This document shows, piece after piece, positions 6,432-13,804 of a DNA stretch of 19,485 bases. Every line of letters begins with the position of its first letter. Position 1 is the first letter of the stretch. The position numbers and the translations under genes were made by a program. The notes under the pieces are model-generated. The model was not told where the DNA came from, searched no databases, and saw only the letters and a program-made list of their open reading frames with translations. The stretch comes from Lachnoclostridium sp. UBA2905 (GTDB lineage Bacteria; Bacillota; Clostridia; Lachnospirales; Lachnospiraceae), in NCBI GenBank assembly GCA_002349525.1, contig DEDL01000036.1:44483-63967 (forward strand), written 5' to 3'.

Positions 6432-6827
6432 TCATGCTGCAAATCCAATTATATACAATACAAGATATACAATAACAAGAAGGCCGTTCGTTATAAGCCC
6501 TGTATATACATGCTTAAGCTTTACATCATCATTACGAAGTGATCTGTAAGCCAGCACAAGTCCTGCAATACTTATAATCATTGCAAACATTGGCAATATT
6601 CCTGCTATTATGCCTGCATTGCCTTTACTTATGGCTGATAATATACTTGTAATAATCAGTATGGAAAATGATACCACCGCAAATACAAATGAGGATATAA
6701 GCTCATTAGACACTCTTGATATAATCACCTTACGGGGTTTCTTTCTTTTAATTGTTTCTCTTTGTTCAAAATCAAATATATTTACATTCTTCTGAACAAT
6801 ACTTTTTTGTTTTTTATTCTTCTGCAT
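6432..6827 (-). CDS. Three-helix membrane protein of unknown function
   Basis: The protein has 131 residues: a strongly basic cytoplasmic N-terminus (MQKNKKQKS, then IKRKKPRKV) and three hydrophobic segments at about 43-67, 72-94 and 108-129. A charged turn YRSLRNDDVKLKHVYTG sits between helices two and three. That turn plus the final helix resembles a widespread clostridial family of small uncharacterised membrane proteins, but I cannot name it with confidence. A GTGGTG site lies about 9 nt before the ATG. It starts 26 nt after the stop of the VanZ gene and shares its transcript, ending at a terminator. No enzymatic motif is visible. Confidence 0.8.
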   Translation of the reverse strand: MQKNKKQKSIVQKNVNIFDFEQRETIKRKKPRKVIISRVSNELISSFVFAVVSFSILIITSILSAISKGNAGIIAGILPMFAMIISIAGLVLAYRSLRNDDVKLKHVYTGLITNGLLVIVYLVLYIIGFAA

Positions 6828-6853
6828 ATAATTAATTCACCACTATAATCATT

Positions 6854-7312
6854 TCATTTCTTTTTCACAATACGATTGGCAAGTATGAATACTACATATC
6901 CACACAAGGCTCCTAATGTATTAAGTATAATGTCATCAACATCAAAGCTTCCAACCTTCGTAACCAGTTGGATTGTTTCAATACATACAGTAAATAACAG
7001 TCCGTCTGCAACAGCTACTATTGCTTTTCTATGAAAAGGCTGAAGCAGTGGCAAAAACATTCCAAAAGGAATAAATGCCACAACATTGCCAACTATATTA
7101 AGCATGAATCCGGCAAAGCCTATTCTGTCAAAATATATAAAATATCTTTTTATCTCTGTAAATGGAACAAGATTATAATGATATTCATCACTTGCTACTC
7201 TTCCATACTTTTCACTGAAAAATAGGAAATAAACAAGAACAACAATGTAGACAACAAATATCACATATGACAGTCTCTTTACTGTTTTAATGTTCTTAGA
7301 CTTTAACTTCAA
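6854..7312 (-). CDS. VanZ-family membrane protein
   Basis: About 152 residues with four hydrophobic segments (about 16-33, 67-88, 96-117 and 128-148). VanZ-family landmarks are visible: NLVPF (46-50) after the first helix, NIVGNVVAFIPFG in the second, and an E-x-x-Q segment (ETIQL) followed by FDVDDIILNTLGALCGY. Molecular function in the family is poorly defined; only VanZ itself is tied to teicoplanin tolerance. The start is uncertain: TTG at 7312 has GGAG 13 nt upstream, further than usual, and a TATAAT at 7318-7323 would start transcription almost on that codon. An internal GTG at 7262-7264 is an alternative but would remove the basic N-terminus. The gene is first of a two-gene unit. Confidence 0.85.
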   Translation of the reverse strand: MKLKSKNIKTVKRLSYVIFVVYIVVLVYFLFFSEKYGRVASDEYHYNLVPFTEIKRYFIYFDRIGFAGFMLNIVGNVVAFIPFGMFLPLLQPFHRKAIVAVADGLLFTVCIETIQLVTKVGSFDVDDIILNTLGALCGYVVFILANRIVKKK

Positions 7313-7329
7313 TTTCTATTATACACTCC

Positions 7330-7412
7330 GTTCTGAAACTATTTAGTCAAGTACGCCCTGGCATACCTGCTACGGGATGTTCGTCAACTTTGCTGACAGC
7401 CTCCTGACTGTA
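7330..7412. other. GC-richer intergenic segment, possible dispersed element
   Basis: The gap between the EIIC-like gene and the VanZ gene is about 55% GC over 7352-7411, clearly above the AT-rich spacers elsewhere in the window. It holds short self-complementary pieces (GTCA/TGAC, ACAG/CTGT) but no convincing terminator stem with a T-tract. On the minus strand it ends in TTGACT, 21 bp before a TATAAT. Its composition suggests an inserted repeat element or a structured 3' region rather than ordinary spacer. Confidence 0.4.
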
Positions 7413-8504
7413 TCAGAATTTTGGCAATTCCATATCACCAGGTTTTATCATATTGAATTTTCTCATACCTTCGCATATTAAAAATGTAAGAAGTGCTGGT
7501 GCTACAAAGTGCATAATAATAATCTCTACTATGACAAGATTAGGAGCTGCACCACCAGCAACCATATCCTGGAATGTCATAATCTGTCCAACAAGACCAG
7601 ATGTTCCCATTCCTGATCCCGTTGCATTATTAGTCATTCCAAGAAGACATGTTGAAACCGGTCCAAGTATTGCGCTTGCTAATGTTGGCGGAATCCATAT
7701 TAAAGGATGCTTTACTATGTTAGGTACCTGAAGCATACTTGTTCCAATTCCCTGTGCAACAAGTCCACCAAACTTATTCTCTCTGTAGCTGGCTACAGCA
7801 AAACCAACCATCTGCGCTGAACATCCGATTGTTGCTGCACCTGCAGCAATTCCGGTAAGTCCGAGAGATATTCCTACTGCTGCTGAGCTTATAGGCAGGG
7901 TAAGAATCATACCCATAAGAACTGAAACAACGATTCCCATAACAAATGGATAACTTTCAGCCCCCATATTTACAAGATTACCAAGCATTGTCATAATTCT
8001 TGTGATTGGTGGTCCAAGAATAATACCAACAATACTTCCCGAACAAATTGTAACTAATGGTGTTAAAATAATATCTACAGGTGTTCTTCCGGATATAAGT
8101 CTGCCAATTTCAATACCAACTAAAGCAGCAACAAATGCTCCAAGTGGTTCTCCTGGAAGTCCGGTAAATGAACTGACTCCTGACTCATCAAGTACAAAAC
8201 TAAGTACAACTGCATTGCCAATGATCTTCGATGCCCATGCACCAACCATACCACATACTGCTGATGATACAATTACCAATGGCTGACATTTGAACTTGCT
8301 GGCAACTCCAACACCAATGCCTGCTCCTGTAAGAGCTTTTGCAATAGTACCTGTTGCAATAACATATATGCCAATTCTTCCCGGAATAAAACTTCCAATC
8401 TGACATATAATTGTCCCAATAATCAGCGTTGCAAACAAACCATGTGCCATTCCTGCTAAACCATCAACAAAAATATGGTTTAAAATCTTCTTAATATAAG
8501 ACAC
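7413..8504 (-). CDS. PTS EIIC-like sugar transporter membrane protein
   Basis: This is a very hydrophobic protein of about 363 residues with many glycine-rich helices. It resembles the PTS_EIIC_2 family (Pfam PF13303), the membrane subunit of phosphotransferase-type transporters. The start MSYIKKILNHIFVDGLAGMAHGLFATLIIG and the conserved GLPGEPLGAFVAALVG and NNATGSGMGTSGLVGQ stretches point that way. The frame begins at ATG 8522, but the only good ribosome binding site (GAGGGG) lies inside codons 1-3, so the GTG at 8502-8504 is the likely start. No EIIA, EIIB or HPr gene is nearby and the protein lacks a fused EIIB domain, so energy coupling and substrate are unknown. It has its own promoter directly after the ATPase operon; partial readthrough from that operon is possible. 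Confidence 0.85.
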   Translation of the reverse strand: MSYIKKILNHIFVDGLAGMAHGLFATLIIGTIICQIGSFIPGRIGIYVIATGTIAKALTGAGIGVGVASKFKCQPLVIVSSAVCGMVGAWASKIIGNAVVLSFVLDESGVSSFTGLPGEPLGAFVAALVGIEIGRLISGRTPVDIILTPLVTICSGSIVGIILGPPITRIMTMLGNLVNMGAESYPFVMGIVVSVLMGMILTLPISSAAVGISLGLTGIAAGAATIGCSAQMVGFAVASYRENKFGGLVAQGIGTSMLQVPNIVKHPLIWIPPTLASAILGPVSTCLLGMTNNATGSGMGTSGLVGQIMTFQDMVAGGAAPNLVIVEIIIMHFVAPALLTFLICEGMRKFNMIKPGDMELPKF

Positions 8505-8549
8505 TAATATTGTCCCCCTCATTTATGATTTGACCAATTACGCCATTCC

Positions 8550-8578
8550 AATATATCACACATGATTTTTTAATTCAA
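8550..8578 (-). promoter_or_regulatory. Promoter of the EIIC-like gene, overlapping the ntpD stop
   Basis: On the minus strand TTGAAT (8573-8578) and TATATT (8550-8555) are separated by 17 bp, and the -35 overlaps the stop codon of ATPase subunit D. The predicted start is near 8543, about 40 nt before the GTG start. I see no terminator between ntpD and this promoter. Confidence 0.6.
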
Positions 8579-9207
8579 CTTTTTTCATTTTTCTTATTCA
8601 TTTCCCTCTTAATAACCTTAAGACGAATAAAATCTTCTCTTTCTTTTTCTTCAAGAGCATCAGATATTGTCTTAATGATAGTTTCTGTCTGAGGAATAGT
8701 TATATTTTTTAAAGCATTGGCTCTTTTCTGGGTCTTTTTTATATTCATGGCAAGTCTGTAGGCAGCATTTTCTATCATGGAAAGTCTTATTGTAAGATCC
8801 TTCACTTTAAGAAAACTCTCCCTTGCCATATCAAGTGACTGTTTCGACCCCATAAAAGCATATATAGGCTCCCTGCTATCCGGTTCATAGTCAACATAAG
8901 GTATTTCAGTTCCCATAATACTTCTAACCTTTATTTTAACCGACTGCTCCTCCGGAATAGTCTGGGCAGCTTCCTCTACCTTTGTTATTCCCATTTCAAT
9001 ATTGGCTTTTTCAAGGCTCTCATATGCTTCTTTAAATGTAATGTCAATCTCTGCCTGAATTTCCTTAGCCTTGTCTGTCATATCCATTAATTCACGAATG
9101 AGTATGTTACGCTTTTTATCCATAAGCTCATACCCCTGTTTTGCAAGCTTAAGTGAATTCTTGGCAGCAATAAGGTTACCCTTTGTAGGTACTGCCTTTA
9201 GATTCAT
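8575..9207 (-). CDS. ntpD: V/A-type ATPase subunit D (central stalk)
   Basis: The 210-residue protein is mostly alpha-helical, with long N- and C-terminal helices that form the antiparallel coiled coil of the rotor shaft. MNLKAVPTKGNLIAAKNSLKLAKQGYELMDKKR is the conserved start of subunit D, and the C-terminal helix carries NIKKTQKRANALKN. Subunit D turns inside the A3B3 head and, with F, links it to subunit C and the K ring. The gene starts 6 nt after the ntpB stop, with a GAAGGATGA site overlapping that stop, so translation is probably coupled. It is the last gene of the operon. Confidence 0.96.
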   Translation of the reverse strand: MNLKAVPTKGNLIAAKNSLKLAKQGYELMDKKRNILIRELMDMTDKAKEIQAEIDITFKEAYESLEKANIEMGITKVEEAAQTIPEEQSVKIKVRSIMGTEIPYVDYEPDSREPIYAFMGSKQSLDMARESFLKVKDLTIRLSMIENAAYRLAMNIKKTQKRANALKNITIPQTETIIKTISDALEEKEREDFIRLKVIKREMNKKNEKS

Positions 9208-9213
9208 ATATCA

Positions 9214-10596
9214 TCATCCTTCATTTACGGCATAATACTTATCAAGTGTCTTTGTATCCATTCTGTCAAGCTCTTCCCTTGGAAGCATTCTCAACAGACT
9301 CCAGCCAATATCAAGTGTTTCCGTAATACTTCTGTTTTCTTTTTTGCCCTGTCCAACAAAACGGTTTTCAAATTCCTTTCCAAACTTAATATAAAGCTTA
9401 TCCGTTTTTGAAAGTTCATCTTCACCAATAACTGATGCAAGAGCTCTTGCATCACCAACCTTTGCATAAGAAGAAAACAGCTGGTTAGCAACATCCTGAT
9501 GATCCGCTCTTGTATACCCCTCACCAATTCCGTCCTTCATAAGTCGTGAAAGTGAAGGAAGAACATTAATAGGAGGATATACTGACTGTCCATGCAGTTC
9601 TCTATCAAGAACTATCTGTCCCTCTGTAATATATCCTGTAAGGTCAGGAATTGGATGAGTAATATCATCATTTGGCATAGTAAGAATTGGTATCTGTGTT
9701 ACAGAACCCTCTACGCCCTTAACAATACCTGCTCTTTCGTATATAGTGGCAAAATCACTGTAAAGATATCCAGGATAGCCTTTTCTGGAAGGTATCTCAC
9801 CTTTACTTGAAGAAACCTCACGAAGTGCTTCTGCATATGAAGTCATATCTGTTAATACAACAAGAATATGCATGTGCTTCTCAAATGCAAGGTATTCAGC
9901 AACTGTAAGTGCAACCTTAGGTGTAATAAGACGTTCAACCACAGGATCATTGGCAAGGTTAAGAAACATTGCAACATGGTCCATAACTCCACTTTCTTCA
10001 AATGATCTTTTGAAGAATTCAGCAACATCAAATTTTACACCCATAGCAGCAAACACTACAGCAAACTTCTCATCAGCATCCCCACCAAGGGAGGCCTGAT
10101 TTACAATCTGTGCTGCAAGTTCATCATGTGGAAGTCCGTTTCCTGAAAATATAGGAAGCTTCTGTCCTCTGATAAGCGTTGTCAGTCCATCTATGGCTGA
10201 AATACCTGTTCTGATATAGTTTCTTGGGTATTTTCTCTCATAAGGATTAAGTGGTTTACCGTTAACATCCCTTACCTCATCTGGAATAATCTCACCAAGA
10301 CCATCAATTGGTCTTCCTATACCGTCAAATACACGTCCTAACAAATCACCAGACAAACCTATCTCCATTGGCTTACCTGTAAGTCTGGTCCTTGAATTAT
10401 CAAGAGACATGTTTTCTGTATTTTCAAAAACCTGAATTACAGCCTTATCCTCATATAATTCAACTATTCTTCCAATCTTTTTATCTTTTCCATCAACATC
10501 TATTTCAACTATTTCATCGAAAAATGCATCCTTAACACCCTCAAGTATTACAAGAGGTCCATTTATCTCACTTAAACCCAAATATTCTACGGACAT
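9214..10596 (-). CDS. ntpB: V/A-type ATPase subunit B (regulatory nucleotide subunit)
   Basis: At 460 residues it has normal length for subunit B. Like its family it lacks a Walker A motif; the corresponding stretch is SGNGLPHDELAAQI (151-164). Other signatures are GRVFDGIGRPIDG (88-100), LTDMTSYAEALREVS, and PPINVLPSLSRLMKDGIGEG, which contributes the arginine to the catalytic site of the neighbouring A subunit. Three B subunits alternate with three A subunits in the cytoplasmic head. A GGAGG site lies 5 nt before the ATG, 23 nt after the ntpA stop. Nothing is unusual in the sequence. Confidence 0.98.
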   Translation of the reverse strand: MSVEYLGLSEINGPLVILEGVKDAFFDEIVEIDVDGKDKKIGRIVELYEDKAVIQVFENTENMSLDNSRTRLTGKPMEIGLSGDLLGRVFDGIGRPIDGLGEIIPDEVRDVNGKPLNPYERKYPRNYIRTGISAIDGLTTLIRGQKLPIFSGNGLPHDELAAQIVNQASLGGDADEKFAVVFAAMGVKFDVAEFFKRSFEESGVMDHVAMFLNLANDPVVERLITPKVALTVAEYLAFEKHMHILVVLTDMTSYAEALREVSSSKGEIPSRKGYPGYLYSDFATIYERAGIVKGVEGSVTQIPILTMPNDDITHPIPDLTGYITEGQIVLDRELHGQSVYPPINVLPSLSRLMKDGIGEGYTRADHQDVANQLFSSYAKVGDARALASVIGEDELSKTDKLYIKFGKEFENRFVGQGKKENRSITETLDIGWSLLRMLPREELDRMDTKTLDKYYAVNEG

Positions 10597-10619
10597 AATA
10601 TCCTCCTTCCTGCCCCAGG

Positions 10620-12386
10620 TTAAGCATTCTTTTCAAGAACAGCCAAAACATAATTATCAATGGCTTTTCTGTAGTCTGCAAACATTTCCGGTTTATCATT
10701 TGGCACATCATACTTAATAGCAATGATTTTATCAAATATTCCGGTTTCTCTTAAAACAGATACCGGCATTCCCTTTGATACAAGCTCTTTGGAACGCTTA
10801 TCAAGATAAAGAATTGTCTCCATCATAAGATTCTGTTTTTCAAGAGGCACGCAGGTATCATCCTTATGGAATGCATTCTGCTGTAAAAATCCTACTCTTA
10901 TAACCCTTGCAATCTCAAGTGTCAGCTTCTGGTCCTCTGGAAGAACATCGCTACCAATCAGCTTAACAATTTCCATAAGTGAACTTTCTTTGTTCAGTAT
11001 TGCAAGTAAGGTATTACGATTATTCATAAAATCCTTGTCAACATTCTTAGCATACCAGGATGTCATATCTGTAATATATTCACTATAGCTTATAAGCCAG
11101 TTAATTGCCGGGAAATGTCTTGCATATGCAAGAGACTTATCAAGTCCCATAAATGCTCTGACGAATCTCTTTGTATTCTGGGTAACAGGTTCTGAAAAAT
11201 CTCCACCCTGTGGTGATACCGCACCTATAATTGTTACACTACCCTCTGTGTGATTCAGGTTTTCAACTCTGCCCGCTCTTTCATAAAATGCTGACAGCTT
11301 AGATGCAAGGTATGCCGGGAAACCTTCTTCAGCTGGCATTTCCTCAAGTCGTCCTGAAAGCTCTCTTAATGCCTCAGCCCATCTTGATGTTGAATCCGCC
11401 ATGATTGCAACATCATAACCCATATCTCTGTAATATTCAGCCAGTGTTACACCTGTATATATACTTGCTTCTCTGGCTGCAACAGGCATGTTTGATGTAT
11501 TAGCTATAAGAACTGTTCTATCCATAAGAGGATTACCTGATTTAGGATCCACAAGTTCCTTAAAATCCTCAAGAACCTGTGTCATCTCATTGCCTCGTTC
11601 TCCACATCCGATGTATATGATAATGTCTGCATCAGACCACTTGGCAATCTGATGCTGGGTCATAGTCTTACCAGTTCCAAAACCACCTGGAATTGCAACT
11701 GTTCCACCCTTTGCAATTGGGAACATGGAATCAAGAATTCTTTGTCCCGTAACAAGTGGTCTGTCTGTAAAATGTCTTTCTATTACTGGTCTTGGTGTTC
11801 TAATAGGCCATTTCTGAACCATTGTAAGGTCCTTTTTCCCGCCATTTTCAAGGCTTATAGTTACAATAACATCATCTATATGATAATCTCCGTCTGGTTT
11901 AACTGTATCTACTACTCCCTTAACCCCAGGAGGCACCATAACCTTATGAACAATAGCCTTGGTTTCAGGAACATTAGCAATAATAGTTCCCGGATTAACT
12001 TCATCACCAGGTTTAACAGTAATATGGGTATTCCAAAGCTTACCAAAATCAAGGGACTCAACACTGACACCACGGTCAATAAATGCACCTGATTTTTCAG
12101 CAATATCTCGAAGTGGACGTTCTATACCATCAAATATATTGTTAAGTATTCCAGGTCCCAATGTAAGCGACATACTTGTGCCTGTTCCTACAACTTCTTC
12201 TCCCGGGCTCAGTCCGGCAGTTTCCTCAAATACCTGTATTGTAGTTCTTGATTTATCAAGGGTGATAACTTCTCCAACAAGCTTTTCGCTGCCTACATAA
12301 ACCATTTCATTCATTCTGAACTTTGTAGGACCCTTAATATATATTACCGGTCCATTAATTCCATATATCCTGCCTTTTGTATTCAT
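10620..12386 (-). CDS. ntpA: V/A-type ATPase catalytic subunit A
   Basis: This is the catalytic subunit, about 588 residues. Numbering from ATG 12398, Walker A is PGGFGTGKT (237-245), GCGERGNE (264-271) provides the catalytic Glu267, and IMADSTSRWAEALRE is the Walker B and arginine-rich segment. The insertion at about 120-200 is the non-homologous region that separates V/A-type A subunits from F-type beta. The frame opens at 12398, but the only plausible ribosome binding site, GGATGGGGA, overlaps those first codons. ATG at 12384-12386 gives the typical MNTKGRIYGINGPVI start and is preferred; 12398 remains possible. The gene follows ntpE by 6-18 nt. Confidence 0.97.
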   Translation of the reverse strand: MNTKGRIYGINGPVIYIKGPTKFRMNEMVYVGSEKLVGEVITLDKSRTTIQVFEETAGLSPGEEVVGTGTSMSLTLGPGILNNIFDGIERPLRDIAEKSGAFIDRGVSVESLDFGKLWNTHITVKPGDEVNPGTIIANVPETKAIVHKVMVPPGVKGVVDTVKPDGDYHIDDVIVTISLENGGKKDLTMVQKWPIRTPRPVIERHFTDRPLVTGQRILDSMFPIAKGGTVAIPGGFGTGKTMTQHQIAKWSDADIIIYIGCGERGNEMTQVLEDFKELVDPKSGNPLMDRTVLIANTSNMPVAAREASIYTGVTLAEYYRDMGYDVAIMADSTSRWAEALRELSGRLEEMPAEEGFPAYLASKLSAFYERAGRVENLNHTEGSVTIIGAVSPQGGDFSEPVTQNTKRFVRAFMGLDKSLAYARHFPAINWLISYSEYITDMTSWYAKNVDKDFMNNRNTLLAILNKESSLMEIVKLIGSDVLPEDQKLTLEIARVIRVGFLQQNAFHKDDTCVPLEKQNLMMETILYLDKRSKELVSKGMPVSVLRETGIFDKIIAIKYDVPNDKPEMFADYRKAIDNYVLAVLEKNA

Positions 12387-12404
12387 AAACATCCCCATCC
12401 AAAT

Positions 12405-12971
12405 TTATATAGTAAATTTTTCTATAACATCATTAAGTCTGGCTACAAATGATTCATCAATCAAAACATTTTTTTCAGGAACCTTAGCACGGATTCCTCC
12501 AATAAGAGCTTTATCATCAAGGCATACCTCAGTTCCTGCATACTCTTTAAGCTGCTCTATTTTATCACTGTCTGAAGCATCCACAAAAAATGTAATCTGA
12601 CACTCCCCTGCAAATTCTTTTCCTGCATCAATATGCTTTTCAAGAGATTTGAGGTAATCCTCACTTTTTTTGTAATCTTCAAGCTTTTTTACCACAGCTT
12701 CATACAGCTCTCTTTTAAGCTCATCCTGTTTATCCGCATATTCTCTACGAAATTCTATCTGTTTTTTTGACACTTCACTGTTTTTTTCACGAAGAAGAGT
12801 TTCCTTAGAAACCTTATACTTGGTAAGGGCTTTCTCCTCTTCCTTTGCAACATAGCCGGAATATTCACTTTCAAGTTCTTTTTTATATTCATCCACAAGT
12901 AATACATTCTTTTTTCTTGCATCATCCATGGCAACATCAAAAAAATGTTTAATTTTTTCTTCCTGTGTCAT
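12405..12971 (-). CDS. ntpE: V/A-type ATPase subunit E (peripheral stalk)
   Basis: This 188-residue protein has a long charged N-terminal helix (to about residue 105, rich in K and E) and a compact C-terminal domain containing ITFFVDASDSDKIEQL and LIGGIRAKVPEKNVLIDESF. This layout is typical of subunit E, whose helix pairs with subunit G/H to form the stator stalks and whose globular end grips the top of the A3B3 head. The gene has a GGAGG site 7 nt before its ATG and lies 32 nt after subunit F. Sequence conservation in this family is low, so the call rests on architecture, the GG-I/V-R motif and operon position. Confidence 0.93.
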   Translation of the reverse strand: MTQEEKIKHFFDVAMDDARKKNVLLVDEYKKELESEYSGYVAKEEEKALTKYKVSKETLLREKNSEVSKKQIEFRREYADKQDELKRELYEAVVKKLEDYKKSEDYLKSLEKHIDAGKEFAGECQITFFVDASDSDKIEQLKEYAGTEVCLDDKALIGGIRAKVPEKNVLIDESFVARLNDVIEKFTI

Positions 12972-13003
12972 ATTCCATCCTCCAAATTAATCCTGCACTC
13001 ATC

Positions 13004-13312
13004 TTATATATTAATGCCAATTGCATCCTTAATGTAATCTGTAATGAAATCCTCACTCCTGCCGCTTCCATATCTGTCCGGAATCTCAACAATAAGAGGC
13101 TTTGACTGTTTCAGCTTTATATTATCAATAAGATTTTCATCAAGGCTGCACAAATTTTCGTTAATGAGCAGAATTCCAATTTCCTTGTCTGAAAGAGCCT
13201 TATTCACTGCATTCTGAAATTCTGCTACACCATTAACTATAACACCATCAACACCTGCAAGCTGCATTCCTAAGCAGGTGTCCTGGTTATCGCTTATAAC
13301 AAACATTCTCAT
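13004..13312 (-). CDS. ntpG: V/A-type ATPase subunit F (central stalk)
   Basis: The 102-residue protein has the small alpha/beta fold expected of subunit F: MRMFVISDNQDTCLGMQLAG at the start, GILLINENL in the middle, and PLIVEIPDR near the C-terminal helix. Subunit F binds subunit D in the rotor and modulates activity. Its ATG overlaps the stop codon of ntpK by one base (TAATG), so the two are probably translationally coupled, with AGGT about 10 nt upstream as a weak ribosome binding site. Gene symbol follows the Enterococcus hirae ntp scheme, in which ntpG encodes this subunit. Confidence 0.94.
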   Translation of the reverse strand: MRMFVISDNQDTCLGMQLAGVDGVIVNGVAEFQNAVNKALSDKEIGILLINENLCSLDENLIDNIKLKQSKPLIVEIPDRYGSGRSEDFITDYIKDAIGINI

Positions 13313-13758
13313 TATAATTTACCTAAGATCATAATTGAAATAATGAATCCATAGAGGCACACACCTTCTGCAAGACCAACGAAGATAAGTGATTTACCAA
13401 GTACTGATGAATCTTCACTTACTGCTCCAAGTGCAGCGCTTGCAGCACTTGCAACGGCGATACCACCACCAATTCCTGAAATACTTGTTGAAAGAGCTGC
13501 TCCAAGATAGCCAAGACCCTTTGCAAGACCATCTCCTGCTGCCACTGCTGCCTGTGAAGCTTCAGCAGATGCTGATGGAGCTGCAAACATAAATACAACA
13601 CCCATTACAAGTAATCCAAAGAATAATACTGTATTAAAACCAAGTGACTTTTTATATCTTTTTTTATTACGTTCTCCAATAAAGAATACTCTGATTGGAA
13701 TAAAAATACTAAGTATCATAGCTGCTAAAATTAAAAGTTCTGTTACTATTGTTGTCAT
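13312..13758 (-). CDS. ntpK: V/A-type ATPase ring subunit K (proteolipid)
   Basis: This 148-residue protein forms the ion-carrying membrane ring. Residues about 72-148 form one c-type hairpin: LGYLGAALSTSISGIGGG in the first helix and FVGLAEGVCLYGFIIS in the second, with Glu131 as the likely ion-binding carboxylate. Ahead of it are an extra helix (about 6-28), a basic loop (ERNKKRYKK) and a second hydrophobic segment (about 40-59) ending in APSASA, which looks like a signal-peptide cleavage site. The AGGAGGT site 7 nt before ATG 13758 shows the long N-terminus is really translated. The first hydrophobic pair lacks c-ring motifs, so this is not a simple duplicated ring subunit of the Enterococcus type. 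The Gln and Thr/Tyr residues that accompany Glu in sodium-binding rings are absent near Glu131. Confidence 0.94.
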   Translation of the reverse strand: MTTIVTELLILAAMILSIFIPIRVFFIGERNKKRYKKSLGFNTVLFFGLLVMGVVFMFAAPSASAEASQAAVAAGDGLAKGLGYLGAALSTSISGIGGGIAVASAASAALGAVSEDSSVLGKSLIFVGLAEGVCLYGFIISIMILGKL

Positions 13759-13804
13759 ATTAATGACCTCCTTATATTCTGCATTAAATTTTGTATATTA
13801 ATAA

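Noticed and set aside
11652..12300. Plus-strand frames of 113-146 codons opposite ntpA
   Set aside because: They lie antisense to a strongly conserved catalytic subunit, lack ribosome binding sites and are biased in composition, as expected of shadow frames.
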